Notes: generated by a model from the sequence alone, not told the origin. Shown: positions 1-7,463, counted from the stretch's first letter. The stretch: 10,491 nucleotides of DNA from JACDBZ01 sp038233215 (GCA_038233215.1 JBBSML010000046.1:1-10491); one strand, 5' to 3'. Numbers and translations are program-made.

Positions 1-760
1 ATGAGAGGCCGAACGCACCGAGCAGCAACGTCAGGATCGAGTTGCCCTGAGGCAGCGCCGTGTCCGGCATGCTCGTCGCGGCCTCGATCGTCACGGTCGC
101 AACCGGATCGGTCCAACCGTGGACGTCCACCTGGAGGTCCGCGATTCCCGCGATTCCGGGATGGGCGGCGATGACTCCGTCCTCGTCCAGGGCGGGCTGG
201 TTCATCGTAGTGCCTGGCTCGCTGGAGGTCACGCCCACGATTTTCTGGCATGGCGGGACGATGTCGCCAAGGACCTCGGTGTTCATCTCAGTGGTTGTCT
301 CGTAGGCATCGGTCGTAATCGTGCCTGCGGCCAGGTCCTGGCCGTGGAGACCGGTGAAACCATCGTTGGTGCAGATCAGCATCGACACCCAGGACAGCAC
401 CTCGCCGTCATCGGCGGTGATCTCGAGCGTCTGTGACTCGCCCGGCTTCACAGGTCCGGGCCCCGTCACGACGTCATGCACGCCATCGGCTCCGGTCATG
501 GCATCCACCAGCGGCATCACGTTGCCGTTCTCGGCGATCTGTATCACGCCTTCGCTGGCGGCCGCGCCGATCTCGAATACGCTGACCGTCGGATCATGGG
601 TGATCAGTACTGGAGGTGTGAATGGTTGGCCGCTCGTCTCATTGGTGATCGTGATGCGATATGTGGTACCGCTGCTGGCCACGGCGATCCCGCTGAGCAG
701 CGTCATCATCGTCATGGACAGCGCGCCCACGGCGAGGAGGCGTGCGATTCGGTGATGCAT
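1..760 (-). CDS. Secreted spondin-domain protein, C-terminus cut by window edge
   Basis: The frame opens at ATG 758-760 and stays open for 253 codons to the left edge, so the stop lies outside. An AGGAG (767-771) sits 6 bases before the ATG and fixes the start. Residues 1-29 look like a signal peptide: a basic start (MHHRIARLL), a hydrophobic core, and likely cleavage near VASS. From about residue 33 the sequence matches the Spondin_N family (YRITITNETSGQPFTPP, then ...VLITHDP... and an EIGAAASEGVIQIAENGN stretch), a beta-sandwich found in secreted or surface proteins. A Cys pair (about C130 and C171) could form a disulfide. After the domain comes MPDTALP and then a hydrophobic run at the edge, probably a C-terminal membrane anchor. 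Bacterial spondin proteins have no firmly known function; adhesion or extracellular binding is inferred. No neighbour clarifies the role. Confidence 0.85.
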   Translation of the reverse strand, partial: MHHRIARLLAVGALSMTMMTLLSGIAVASSGTTYRITITNETSGQPFTPPVLITHDPTVSVFEIGAAASEGVIQIAENGNVMPLVDAMTGADGVHDVVTGPGPVKPGESQTLEITADDGEVLSWVSMLICTNDGFTGLHGQDLAAGTITTDAYETTTEMNTEVLGDIVPPCQKIVGVTSSEPGTTMNQPALDEDGVIAAHPGIAGIADLQVDVHGWTDPVATVTIEAATSMPDTALPQGNSILTLLLGAFGLS

Positions 761-766
761 GGGTGT

Positions 767-771
767 CTCCT
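767..771 (-). promoter_or_regulatory. Shine-Dalgarno of the spondin-domain gene
   Basis: AGGAG on the minus strand, 6 bases before the ATG at 760. It is one of the few strong ribosome sites in the window and supports this start. The bases further upstream (about 780-870) are non-coding and should hold the promoter. I see no convincing sigma70 pair there. A GAAACC about 70 bases upstream could be an ECF-type -35, but this is weak. Confidence 0.6.
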
Positions 772-987
772 GCTGTGCTAGTGAGGCATGCCCGCCATAG
801 GCTCCTCGTGAGCTGCCGATGACTGCACTATGCGTACCGAGACCGTGAAGGTTTCGTGACGCTCGCAGTCGGCCAGGTCCTCTTACCCCAGGCAGCGCGA
901 CGGCCGCGTCACCTGGCGCTGGCGCTTCGGCACGGAGTCCAAGGCACGCCTCTCGCCTACGCCCGGCCAGGTCAAGGCTCAACTGCA

Positions 988-1227
988 TCAGCTCCTCCGA
1001 AGGACTTCGGCTTGAAGTCTCAGGTTCCCTTGTGTGCGGAACCCGGCGCAGCAGCGTCCATTGAGGCAGTCAGCGCCAGCCATGAGGCGGGCAGAACATC
1101 CGGAGCATCGATATCCGCGAACCGGCTCACCGTGCAGGGAACGGCCGTGACCACACTGGCACACCTGATCGGCCGGTGGGCGACGGATGCTCCGAGGTTT
1201 CCACGTCACGTGCTGCATGGGCGGCAT
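988..1227 (-). CDS. Small Cys/His-rich putative zinc-binding protein (79 aa)
   Basis: No characterised family is recognised with confidence. The product carries C23-x-C25-G-H27-x4-H32, then C41-x2-C44, and a Cys-rich tail (C54, C59, C60) ending CCAGFR. This C-x-C-G-H-x4-H-x(n)-C-x2-C layout recurs in short zinc-knuckle proteins of high-GC bacteria, so zinc binding is likely. The ATG at 1225-1227 was chosen because GGAG (1237-1240) lies 9 bases upstream. A start nine codons earlier (1254) has no such site, and the open frame extends back to 1419. The residues before the motif are basic (KPRSIRR), so nucleic-acid contact is possible. It is isolated between the spondin gene and the receiver remnant. 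Chance occurrence in GC-rich DNA cannot be excluded. Confidence 0.45.
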   Translation of the reverse strand: MPPMQHVTWKPRSIRRPPADQVCQCGHGRSLHGEPVRGYRCSGCSARLMAGADCLNGRCCAGFRTQGNLRLQAEVLRRS

Positions 1228-1292
1228 GGTCGTGTGCTCCAGCGCGGCGGTCATTACGGATTTGTCATGACGCCTCTGACGCGGCTCGTACC

Positions 1293-1433
1293 GTGCGCCT
1301 GCTCCTGATTGACGACGACCCGGATGAGTTCGTGTTGCTCCGAGACTCCGGCCGCACTTCCAAAATAGCGACCTTGTGCTCGAGTGGGTCGACTCTCGTG
1401 CTGCGGGGCTGGCGGCCATCCAGGTACCACCAT
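1293..1433 (+). pseudogene. Remnant of a response-regulator receiver domain, frameshifted and truncated
   Basis: From GTG 1293 the frame reads VRLLLIDDDPDEFVLLRD, a textbook receiver start: beta1, the acidic pocket DDD, then helix 1. The match breaks near 1346. It resumes in the frame two bases on (from 1346) with LVLEWVDSRAAGLAAIQ (1373-1423), which fits beta2 and helix 2 of the same fold. After 1423 the similarity ends: beta3 with its phospho-acceptor Asp, the conserved Thr/Ser and the Lys are all absent. So this is roughly the first third of a receiver, with one frameshift and a 3' deletion. It overlaps the 5' end of the diguanylate cyclase frame. Many related bacteria encode receivers joined to or next to GGDEF proteins, so the cyclase may once have been controlled by it. 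Assigning these 47 codons to one ancestral gene is inference. Confidence 0.65.
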
Positions 1434-2181
1434 CAAGCGTACCGCCACGCGCCAGTCACGCGCGCGTACCGCGCGGGCACGAGGCGACAGCGCTGAACAA
1501 CGCGACGAGACAGCCGCAAGGCGCGACGAGACCGCCCTGCAGCGGGACGCTCGGGCGCGAGAGCTCGAGTGGTCCATTTCCGACGCCAGGCTCCCGATGG
1601 CCCAGAAGCTCGAACAGATCCGTGCGCGTGCCGCAGCCGACCGCGAGCGAGCTGCGAAGGATCGTGCGAGAGCCGCCCGGGATCGGGTTGAGGCCGCTCG
1701 TGAGCGCGCCAGCCTCGAGGCCGAGCTCGCGAGCGCACACCTGGACGACCTCACCAGGACCTTCCGACGCGAGGCCGGATGGCTTGCGCTCAGCCATGAG
1801 ATTGACCACGCACGGCGAGGAGACGGGCGCTTTGTCATTGCCTTTGTTGACGTTGATGGGTTGAAGCGGGTCAATGACGAGGGTGGGCACGCCGCTGGCG
1901 ATCGCGTGCTGCGCGCGCTGGCCGACACGCTGCGATCACACCTTCGCTCGTTCGACCCCGTCGTCCGTTACGGCGGCGACGAGTTCGTGTGTGGGCTGGG
2001 CGCCATCGACGTGGATGAGGTTTGCCGACGCTTCGATCTGATCTGCCTCGCGCTCGAGAATGCTGTTGGGGTTGGAATCAGCTCCGGATTCGCGACGATT
2101 GCGGACGGCGAGGCGCTCGATGAGTTGGTCGCGCGTGCGGACGTCAAGCTGCTCGCCGCCAAGAAGGGGCGCGGCCACTAG
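1384..2181 (+). CDS. Diguanylate cyclase with heptad coiled coil and GGDEF domain
   Basis: Makes cyclic di-GMP from two GTP in the cytoplasm. From the GTG start the product is 265 aa. Residues 34-125 form an Arg/Asp/Ala-rich coiled coil built of heptads (RDETAAR, RDETALQ; later DRERAAK, DRARAAR, DRVEAAR), probably a dimerising stalk. The GGDEF domain spans about 130-262. Metal-binding Asp lies in FVDVDGL (154-160), the signature is RYGGDEF (195-201), and R188-x-x-D191 stands exactly five residues before GGDEF, the canonical product-inhibition I-site. So an active, feedback-inhibited enzyme is expected. No membrane segment or complete sensor domain is present. The start is uncertain: GTG 1384 has no Shine-Dalgarno, it lies inside the receiver remnant, and the frame is closed by a stop at 1366. 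The next in-frame ATG is near 1597, inside the coiled coil. The 5' end may therefore be rearranged. Confidence 0.88.
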   Translation: MGRLSCCGAGGHPGTTIKRTATRQSRARTARARGDSAEQRDETAARRDETALQRDARARELEWSISDARLPMAQKLEQIRARAAADRERAAKDRARAARDRVEAARERASLEAELASAHLDDLTRTFRREAGWLALSHEIDHARRGDGRFVIAFVDVDGLKRVNDEGGHAAGDRVLRALADTLRSHLRSFDPVVRYGGDEFVCGLGAIDVDEVCRRFDLICLALENAVGVGISSGFATIADGEALDELVARADVKLLAAKKGRGH

Positions 2182-2903
2182 CGTAACGAAGGCGGCACGA
2201 CCTGAAGCCGAGAGATGTGCACCTCGTTACTGGTCGCACCGATGATCTCGGCCGTCGCACTCGCCTCGATCTCGGTGCCATCGACTCGCCGCAGCCTGAC
2301 GGGGCCTTCCCATCGGCGAGCGGCTTGGTAACGCCGCCATTCTTCCTGTGTCCAATCGGCATCCCGAGCGACGATATCGGCCACGCTCTGTAGGCGCAGT
2401 TGCTCCAAGGACATGCCGAGCGTGCGCAGGGCTGCTGAGGAGGCGCCGATGAGGCGGGAGCTCGCATCGGCCATCAGGACGATCTCGCGCTCGTCGTCCC
2501 ATGCGGGCACGCGTTGGACGTTCAGCAGCTCTGAGATGGACCGTTGGACCTGATCGACGCTGAATGGCTTGGCCAGGACGCCCAGCTTCGTATCGCCCGG
2601 CAGGTTCGGATGCCCCTTGCGAAGTGTCGCCGCATCACCTGAGCAAACCAGAATGGGAACCGTCCGCAGCCGGGCGTGTGATCGGATGAGCGTGAGGTAC
2701 TCCCACCCGGACATCTGCCCCGAGCCGCCGGCGAAGATGAGGTCGAGGATCAGGACGTCCGGTTGCGTCACGGCAATCTCTTCGATCGTCGTCCCGTCGC
2801 CGGATAGCTCGTTGACCTGGTACCCGTCATTGGTGAGCAGCTCATTGAGAACCGCCCTGAATTCGGCGTGGCCGTCGATGACCGTGATACGCGCCGCCAC
2901 CAT
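2178..2903 (-). CDS. Response regulator, receiver plus PAS domain (241 aa)
   Basis: Cytoplasmic two-domain signalling protein with no DNA-binding or enzymatic output domain. Residues 5-128 are a receiver: beta1 with D10, phospho-acceptor D54 in PDVLILDL, S88 in VCSGD, and K112 in LAKPF. The usual second acidic residue after D10 is glycine (VIDGH), so Mg2+ binding may be altered. Residues 140-235 look like a PAS domain (LIGASSAALRTLGMSLEQL, then RRVDGTEIEASA), a ligand or protein-contact module. ATG 2901-2903 is chosen because GGAGGG lies 6 bases upstream and the receiver begins directly after it. The open frame extends to 3128, but that extension resembles no protein. Its stop overlaps the diguanylate cyclase stop tail to tail. 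It may relay a signal to a kinase or to the cyclase; its partner is not visible here. Confidence 0.87.
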   Translation of the reverse strand: MVAARITVIDGHAEFRAVLNELLTNDGYQVNELSGDGTTIEEIAVTQPDVLILDLIFAGGSGQMSGWEYLTLIRSHARLRTVPILVCSGDAATLRKGHPNLPGDTKLGVLAKPFSVDQVQRSISELLNVQRVPAWDDEREIVLMADASSRLIGASSAALRTLGMSLEQLRLQSVADIVARDADWTQEEWRRYQAARRWEGPVRLRRVDGTEIEASATAEIIGATSNEVHISRLQVVPPSLR

Positions 2904-2909
2904 GGCATT

Positions 2910-2915
2910 CCCTCC
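2910..2915 (-). promoter_or_regulatory. Strong Shine-Dalgarno deciding the REC-PAS start
   Basis: GGAGGG on the minus strand, 6 bases before the ATG at 2903. It selects this start over in-frame upstream codons as far as 3128. Confidence 0.75.
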
Positions 2916-3140
2916 GTTCGGCTTCTCGTGCGCTGCGACCGTAGCAATTGGCGATGGGTTTGGCGAATTGGGCGGAAGCTCACTGGCAAGTTGGTCGCCC
3001 CCTCGGCCGCGCGAGTAGGATTGATGGCATCTCGCTGATCCCGGTGCTACGGGAGCTCGTGAGCCAGGCGCCGGGGCGGTGGATTGCACACCGCTTCGGC
3101 GCTGACCGATACGGCATTCGCCGTGCAACGTATCAACGGC

Positions 3141-3587
3141 ATGAAGCCACGTCGGTCATCCGCCTGGAACGCGGCCTTTTTAGCTGCATACGCCACCATC
3201 CGCGTCATGGATCCGCTGCTGCGCTGGACGTGGTTCAGCGTAGGGCTCGGCATCACCTCGCGGCTCACCGTGCGTGGCCGCCGAACGGGCAAGGAGCGCA
3301 GCGTACTGGTCGGGCTCATTCGCGTTGGCGGGCGCTGGTACGTCGGCCATCCGAACGGCGAGGTGGCCTGGACCCGCAACCTGTTGAACTCCCGGGCGGC
3401 CCGTGTCGCACCCCGTCCGGAGGCACCTGTCGACGTGGCGGCCGCGCCGCTCGAAGACGGTGAGGAGCGCGATGCCGTGATCTTCGCCACCGCTGAGCAG
3501 CAGCCGTTTCCCGCCAGCCTCCTGTACCGCGGGGCGCGACGCCACATCCTGAGCGAGGGACGCTACTTCCGCCTCGAGGCCCGCTGA
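3141..3587 (+). CDS. Nitroreductase / deazaflavin-dependent (DUF385-like) family protein
   Basis: A 148-aa protein resembling the small split-barrel nitroreductase family whose best-studied members (Ddn of Mycobacterium) use coenzyme F420. Visible family marks are a hydrophobic N-terminal helix (about 8-37), VRGRRTGKERSVLVGLI (44-60), and GHPNGEVAWTRNLLNS (69-84), which matches the family's Gly-rich, Trp-Asn-Leu cofactor region. It ends with a short beta-hairpin tail. The role is probably reduction of quinones or nitro compounds, perhaps at the inner membrane. The substrate, and whether the cofactor is F420 or a flavin, cannot be read from sequence. ATG 3141 is preferred because family alignment begins just after it. 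An in-frame TTG at 3084 with a G-rich stretch before it would add 19 residues; upstream of that a stop sits at 3060. It is divergent from the REC-PAS gene. Confidence 0.75.
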   Translation: MKPRRSSAWNAAFLAAYATIRVMDPLLRWTWFSVGLGITSRLTVRGRRTGKERSVLVGLIRVGGRWYVGHPNGEVAWTRNLLNSRAARVAPRPEAPVDVAAAPLEDGEERDAVIFATAEQQPFPASLLYRGARRHILSEGRYFRLEAR

Positions 3588-3771
3588 GGAGTTGGCGCGA
3601 CGCACCCGAATCGTCCTGGTTCACGTGGATCCCGCACCGGGTAGTGGAACGGCAGCCTGAAGCGTTCGAATTCAAAGGCGGCGTGAATCGGGCCGCTCCG
3701 ACAAGCGTTGAGAGCGCGCAACGCACGCCTCATGTGCATACCGACGGTTCGTGGCACCAACGAGGGAGCGG

Positions 3772-5817
3772 CTACGTCCGCGGTGCGTGATAGGGGACGT
3801 CGGCGACGATCGTGTTGCGCCGGGCGAACAGTCGCAGCTTGAGGCGCAGTGCGGTCTGGTTGTGGAGCAGGTTCTCCCACCAGTGTTTCGGAACGAACTC
3901 GGCCAGTACCACCAGGATCGGCCGATCCGGCGCCTGCCGCTGCAGCGCATCCATGTAAGCCAGCAATGGGCCGATGAGGGCCCGATACGGCGACTCGACC
4001 ACCACCAGCTCCGTTGAGCCGGCCCATTCGGGCCATCGCTCACGAAGCGCATCGGCGGTTGCCGGATCGTTCGTGACGTGCACGGCGACCGCGTCGGTGC
4101 TGATTGAGTTGGCAAACGCGATCGCCTGGCGTGCTGGACGATCCAGTCGCGAGATGGGCACGATCACGATCGGGCGCGGCGCGATCTCCCCCGTGTCCGG
4201 GATGCGATCGAGCGCAAGCGCCTTGTCCATCTCACGGTAGTGCCCGTGGATACCGAGGAGCAGCAGCATCAGCAGTGGCACCAGCACGATGACCAGCCAC
4301 GAACCCTGGAAGAAATTGCTGCTGCCGACCACGAGCGCCACGACGGCCGTGGTCAACGCACCCAGGCCGTTGATCGCGAGGCCCGGCTTCCAGCCCGGCT
4401 CCCGCCGGCGCCACCAGCGGACGAGCATCCCTCCCTGGGAGAGCGTGAATGCGATGAAGACGCCGAGCGTGTAGAGCGGGATCAGTCCCGAGACGCTGGC
4501 TTCGAACCCGATCAGGAGGCCAATCGCCATCAGTGAGAGCGCCACGATCCCGGTCGTGAACGCCAGCCGCTCGCCGCGGAAGGCGAACTGACGCGGCAGG
4601 AAACCGTCCCTGGCAAGGAACGACGAGAGGCGCGGGAAATCGGCGAAGCTCGTGTTCGCCGCCAGCACCAGGATGAGCGCCGTTGCCACCTGGGCGATCA
4701 CGAGCACCGGCCCGTCGCCGGTCAGGTGCCGGACCAGCAGGCTCAGGACGGTCTGCTGCTCGGTGGGATCCGGCACGATGCCGATCGATGTGACAAGGAA
4801 CGCGATGCCGAGGAACAGGATTCCGAACACGATCGCCGCCCAGGTCAGGGTCGTGCGCGCATTCTTCCACTCCGGCGATTTGAACGCGGGAACGCCGTCA
4901 CTGATCGCCTCGACCCCGGTCAGCGCCACGGCGCCCTGGCTGAACGCTCTGAAGATGAGGAAGAGGCCCAGCACTTGGCCGCCCTCTTCCAGACCGTCCC
5001 ACGCGGCTGGCGCCTCGAACGGAGCCACGTCGCCGGTGATCGTCCGGGCGACTCCGTACGTAATGATGGCGAGCATTATCACGATGTACGCGTAGGTCGG
5101 GATCATGAAGATCGTGCCGGATTCACGGATGCCCCGCAAATTACCGAGCATGAGGAGCAGCACCAGCGCGACGGTGATGATCACGCGCTGGTCATAGATC
5201 TGCGGAGCGAGCGAGGTCAGGGCCGCCACGCCGGCGGACACGGAAACCGCCACGGTGACCACATAGCCGATGAGGAGCGCCGCGGCGGCGAGGACCCCCA
5301 TCCCGCTCCCGAGATTATCGGTCGCGACCAGGTAGCTGCTCGCTCCCTTCGGATAGGCCTTGATCGTCTGTCGGTACGAGAGCGTCACGATCGCAAGCAT
5401 CACGGTGATCAGCCCGGCGAGCGGAAGGGTCAGGGTCAGCGCGCCGGTCCCGGCCAGCGCCAGGACACGCATGATCTCTTCCGGCCCATATGCCGATGAG
5501 CTGATGTTGTCACTCGAGAAGATCGCGAGGCCCTTGACCTTCGTCAGGCGCTCATGCTCCTCGAGGTCGCTGTGGATGGGACGTCCGATCATCCGGGTCC
5601 GGAAGCGTCGCAGCGACCCCCGCCAGCCCGCTCGCTCCAGGACGGTCCGCTCGGTGGCGATCAGCTCGCCCTGGTCATCGCCGCGCTGGAAGGCACCCTC
5701 GAACGGCCGCACGATGCGCACGTATGCGTCACCCGGGCGCTTGCCTCGCCGCTTTTCACGGACTTCGAGCAGCGGGTCGATTCGGTGGTCATCAGGCGGT
5801 CTTGATGATCGTGTCAC
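3772..5817 (-). CDS. KimA-like APC-superfamily permease with C-terminal cytosolic domain
   Basis: An inner-membrane transporter closely resembling Bacillus KimA (YdaO), a proton-coupled potassium importer, and more distantly APC amino-acid permeases. From the GTG at 5815-5817 it has 681 residues. About 75 hydrophilic N-terminal residues precede MIGRPI, where KimA aligns near its own start. SSDNISSSAYG holds the Asp and Tyr (about D103, Y110) and ALTGVEAIS the Thr and Glu (about T300, E303), matching residues needed for potassium transport in KimA. About 12 membrane segments run to residue 525. From about 548 follows a USP-like cytosolic domain ending HNQ...VADVPYH, as in KimA. TTG 5824-5826 is an alternative start; neither has a clear Shine-Dalgarno. 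It begins 24 bases after the GH13 stop, so the two are probably co-transcribed. Potassium rather than amino acid as substrate is inferred from homology. Confidence 0.88.
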   Translation of the reverse strand: MTRSSRPPDDHRIDPLLEVREKRRGKRPGDAYVRIVRPFEGAFQRGDDQGELIATERTVLERAGWRGSLRRFRTRMIGRPIHSDLEEHERLTKVKGLAIFSSDNISSSAYGPEEIMRVLALAGTGALTLTLPLAGLITVMLAIVTLSYRQTIKAYPKGASSYLVATDNLGSGMGVLAAAALLIGYVVTVAVSVSAGVAALTSLAPQIYDQRVIITVALVLLLMLGNLRGIRESGTIFMIPTYAYIVIMLAIITYGVARTITGDVAPFEAPAAWDGLEEGGQVLGLFLIFRAFSQGAVALTGVEAISDGVPAFKSPEWKNARTTLTWAAIVFGILFLGIAFLVTSIGIVPDPTEQQTVLSLLVRHLTGDGPVLVIAQVATALILVLAANTSFADFPRLSSFLARDGFLPRQFAFRGERLAFTTGIVALSLMAIGLLIGFEASVSGLIPLYTLGVFIAFTLSQGGMLVRWWRRREPGWKPGLAINGLGALTTAVVALVVGSSNFFQGSWLVIVLVPLLMLLLLGIHGHYREMDKALALDRIPDTGEIAPRPIVIVPISRLDRPARQAIAFANSISTDAVAVHVTNDPATADALRERWPEWAGSTELVVVESPYRALIGPLLAYMDALQRQAPDRPILVVLAEFVPKHWWENLLHNQTALRLKLRLFARRNTIVADVPYHAPRT

Positions 5818-5841
5818 GGCGCGCAAGGTAGCACCGGCGGG

Positions 5842-7446
5842 TCACAGACGCAGCGCAATTCCCTCGAACGGCCGGAGCTCCAGGTCAGTCAACTCGATCC
5901 TGCCATCTCGCTCGCCCGTGGCCACCACGACCTCACCCGCGGTTGCCGCGAGTCGTCGCAGGTCGCAGCGGCGCGCTGGGCTGCCGACGTTGAGGAGCAC
6001 GAGCACGCGCTCACCGTCCGCCTCGCGAAGCCAGGCAAGCACGTCGGTCCCGACCCCGAACAGGGACCGATGCTCACCGTGCGCGAGCCCGGGCGATGTC
6101 CGTCGCGCGGCGATCAGGCGCCGATACAGGCTCAACGTTGAGCCCGGGTCGGTGGCCTGGTCGGCAGCATTACGTGACTCCGGGTCCACCAGCGGCAGCC
6201 ACGGGTCGCCGCTCGTGAATCCGCCGTGGTCGGATGCGTCCCACTGCATGGGCGTGCGGTATGCATCGCGTCCTGCGCGATCGAATGGCGGTTGAGGCAG
6301 AGCTGACGGATCGGCATCGACCATGCCGATCTCCTCGCCGGCATACAGGACGGCGACGCCCCGCAGGGTGAGCAGGAGGAAGGCGGCCAGTCGCGCGCGC
6401 TCCGGACCCCAGCGCGTGGAGTGACGCGATTGGTCGTGGTTCGAGAAGGCATACGTGGGAATCGTGCCGGGAGGGTGGAGGGCCTCCGAGCGCTCGATGG
6501 CCAGCGTCAGGTGACGGTGCTCCCATGGCGACAGGAGCAGCTCAAAGTTGAACGCGAGGTGGAATTCGTCATCCGTTCCGTTGCCCAGGTAGCGGGCAAG
6601 CTCTTCGACCGGGAGATACGCCTCGCCGACCAGGACGCGGTCCGGAAACTCTGCCGCCACGCCGCGCAGGTGTCGGATGACGTCGTGCACCTCAGGACGG
6701 TTGAGGCTCCACAGCGGATCGTGTCCGTCATCGCCGCCGAGCCCGGGAATCGCATGCGGGCGCCGGTCGGGCGGGTTGTCGCGCAGCAGATCGTCCTTGA
6801 TCGCCGCAAAGATGGCATCGACTCGGAAGCCATCGACGCCACGCCGCAACCAGAAGCGCATGACATCGCCCATCGCGTCGGCCACGGCCGGATTCCGCCA
6901 GTTCAGGTCCGGCTGTTCGGGATAGAACGAATGGAGGTAGTACTGCTCAGTCGCAGGTTCCCACTCCCAGGCGCCGCCTCCGAACATGGCCGCCCAGTTC
7001 GACGGAGGCCCGCCGTCCACCGCCGGGTCGGCCCAGATGTACCAGTCGCGTTTCGGGCTGTCCCGGGATGTGCGGCTATCGGCGAACCACGGATGCTCGA
7101 TGGAGGTATGGCATGGCACGAGGTCGAGCAGGAATCGCAATCCGCGCGCATGACAGGCCTCGATCAGCACATCGAGATCGGCGAGCGTGCCGTACTCCGG
7201 CGCGACATCGGTGTAGTTGCTGATGTCGTAGCCGAAGTCGAGCAGCGGCGACGGATAGATGGGGGAGAGCCAGATGGCGTCGACGCCCAGTGATTCATCG
7301 GTCCCGCGCAGGTGATCGAGTCGGCCGGCGATGCCGCGAAGGTCGCCGATGCCGTCACCGTCCGCGTCGGCGAAGCTGCGCGGATAGATCTGGTAGATGA
7401 CCGCTCCCTCCCACCAGCGGGCGGGGGCGGTGGTGTGGTCGCTCAC
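5842..7446 (-). CDS. GH13 alpha-glucosidase / alpha-amylase family enzyme
   Basis: Cytoplasmic glycoside hydrolase family 13 enzyme, 534 aa from GTG 7444-7446, with no signal peptide. It opens with WWEGAVIYQIYPRSFADADG (11-30), the usual start of the oligo-1,6-glucosidase/trehalose-synthase type catalytic barrel. Then come LGVDAIWLSPIYPSP and FGYDISNY. Catalytic residues are all present: nucleophile D210 in GFRVDAI, acid/base E275 in LVGEAYLP, and D338 in FSNHDQSR. QPDLNW (178-183) is conserved region V. A beta-sandwich domain follows the barrel and ends at residue 534. Region I reads DLVPCHTS, with Cys where most members have Asn. It probably hydrolyses or transfers alpha-linked glucosides; the exact linkage is not readable. 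The frame stays open to 7860, but that extension overlaps the ABC remnant and has no family similarity. The start lies 17 bases after the remnant's stop. Confidence 0.88.
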   Translation of the reverse strand: MSDHTTAPARWWEGAVIYQIYPRSFADADGDGIGDLRGIAGRLDHLRGTDESLGVDAIWLSPIYPSPLLDFGYDISNYTDVAPEYGTLADLDVLIEACHARGLRFLLDLVPCHTSIEHPWFADSRTSRDSPKRDWYIWADPAVDGGPPSNWAAMFGGGAWEWEPATEQYYLHSFYPEQPDLNWRNPAVADAMGDVMRFWLRRGVDGFRVDAIFAAIKDDLLRDNPPDRRPHAIPGLGGDDGHDPLWSLNRPEVHDVIRHLRGVAAEFPDRVLVGEAYLPVEELARYLGNGTDDEFHLAFNFELLLSPWEHRHLTLAIERSEALHPPGTIPTYAFSNHDQSRHSTRWGPERARLAAFLLLTLRGVAVLYAGEEIGMVDADPSALPQPPFDRAGRDAYRTPMQWDASDHGGFTSGDPWLPLVDPESRNAADQATDPGSTLSLYRRLIAARRTSPGLAHGEHRSLFGVGTDVLAWLREADGERVLVLLNVGSPARRCDLRRLAATAGEVVVATGERDGRIELTDLELRPFEGIALRL

Positions 7447-7463
7447 GGCGTCCGATTCTACGT

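Noticed and set aside
856..1308. A 150-codon plus-strand frame between the spondin gene and the receiver remnant
   Set aside because: No ribosome site, no domain, and composition typical of a chance frame. It runs opposite the zinc-knuckle candidate.
3563..3745. A minus-strand frame of about 60 codons (MHMRRALRALNACRSG start) over the gap between nitroreductase and permease
   Set aside because: The stretch FEFERFRLPFHYP looks protein-like, but there is no ribosome site and the end overlaps the nitroreductase gene antisense. Not strong enough to call.
3588..3771. Possible terminator between the convergent nitroreductase and permease genes
   Set aside because: Short inverted matches exist, but no stable hairpin followed by a T-run on either strand.
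4726..5499. A 257-codon plus-strand frame opposite the permease gene
   Set aside because: It mirrors the permease codons, is rich in Arg, Asp, Gly and His, and shows no family motif.
5360..6295. A 311-codon plus-strand frame spanning the permease-GH13 junction
   Set aside because: It crosses two supported minus-strand genes and is Ser/Arg-rich without motifs.
6421..7293. A 290-codon plus-strand frame opposite the GH13 gene
   Set aside because: It is an antisense frame of a well-supported enzyme with all catalytic motifs; the translation shows no recognisable domain.
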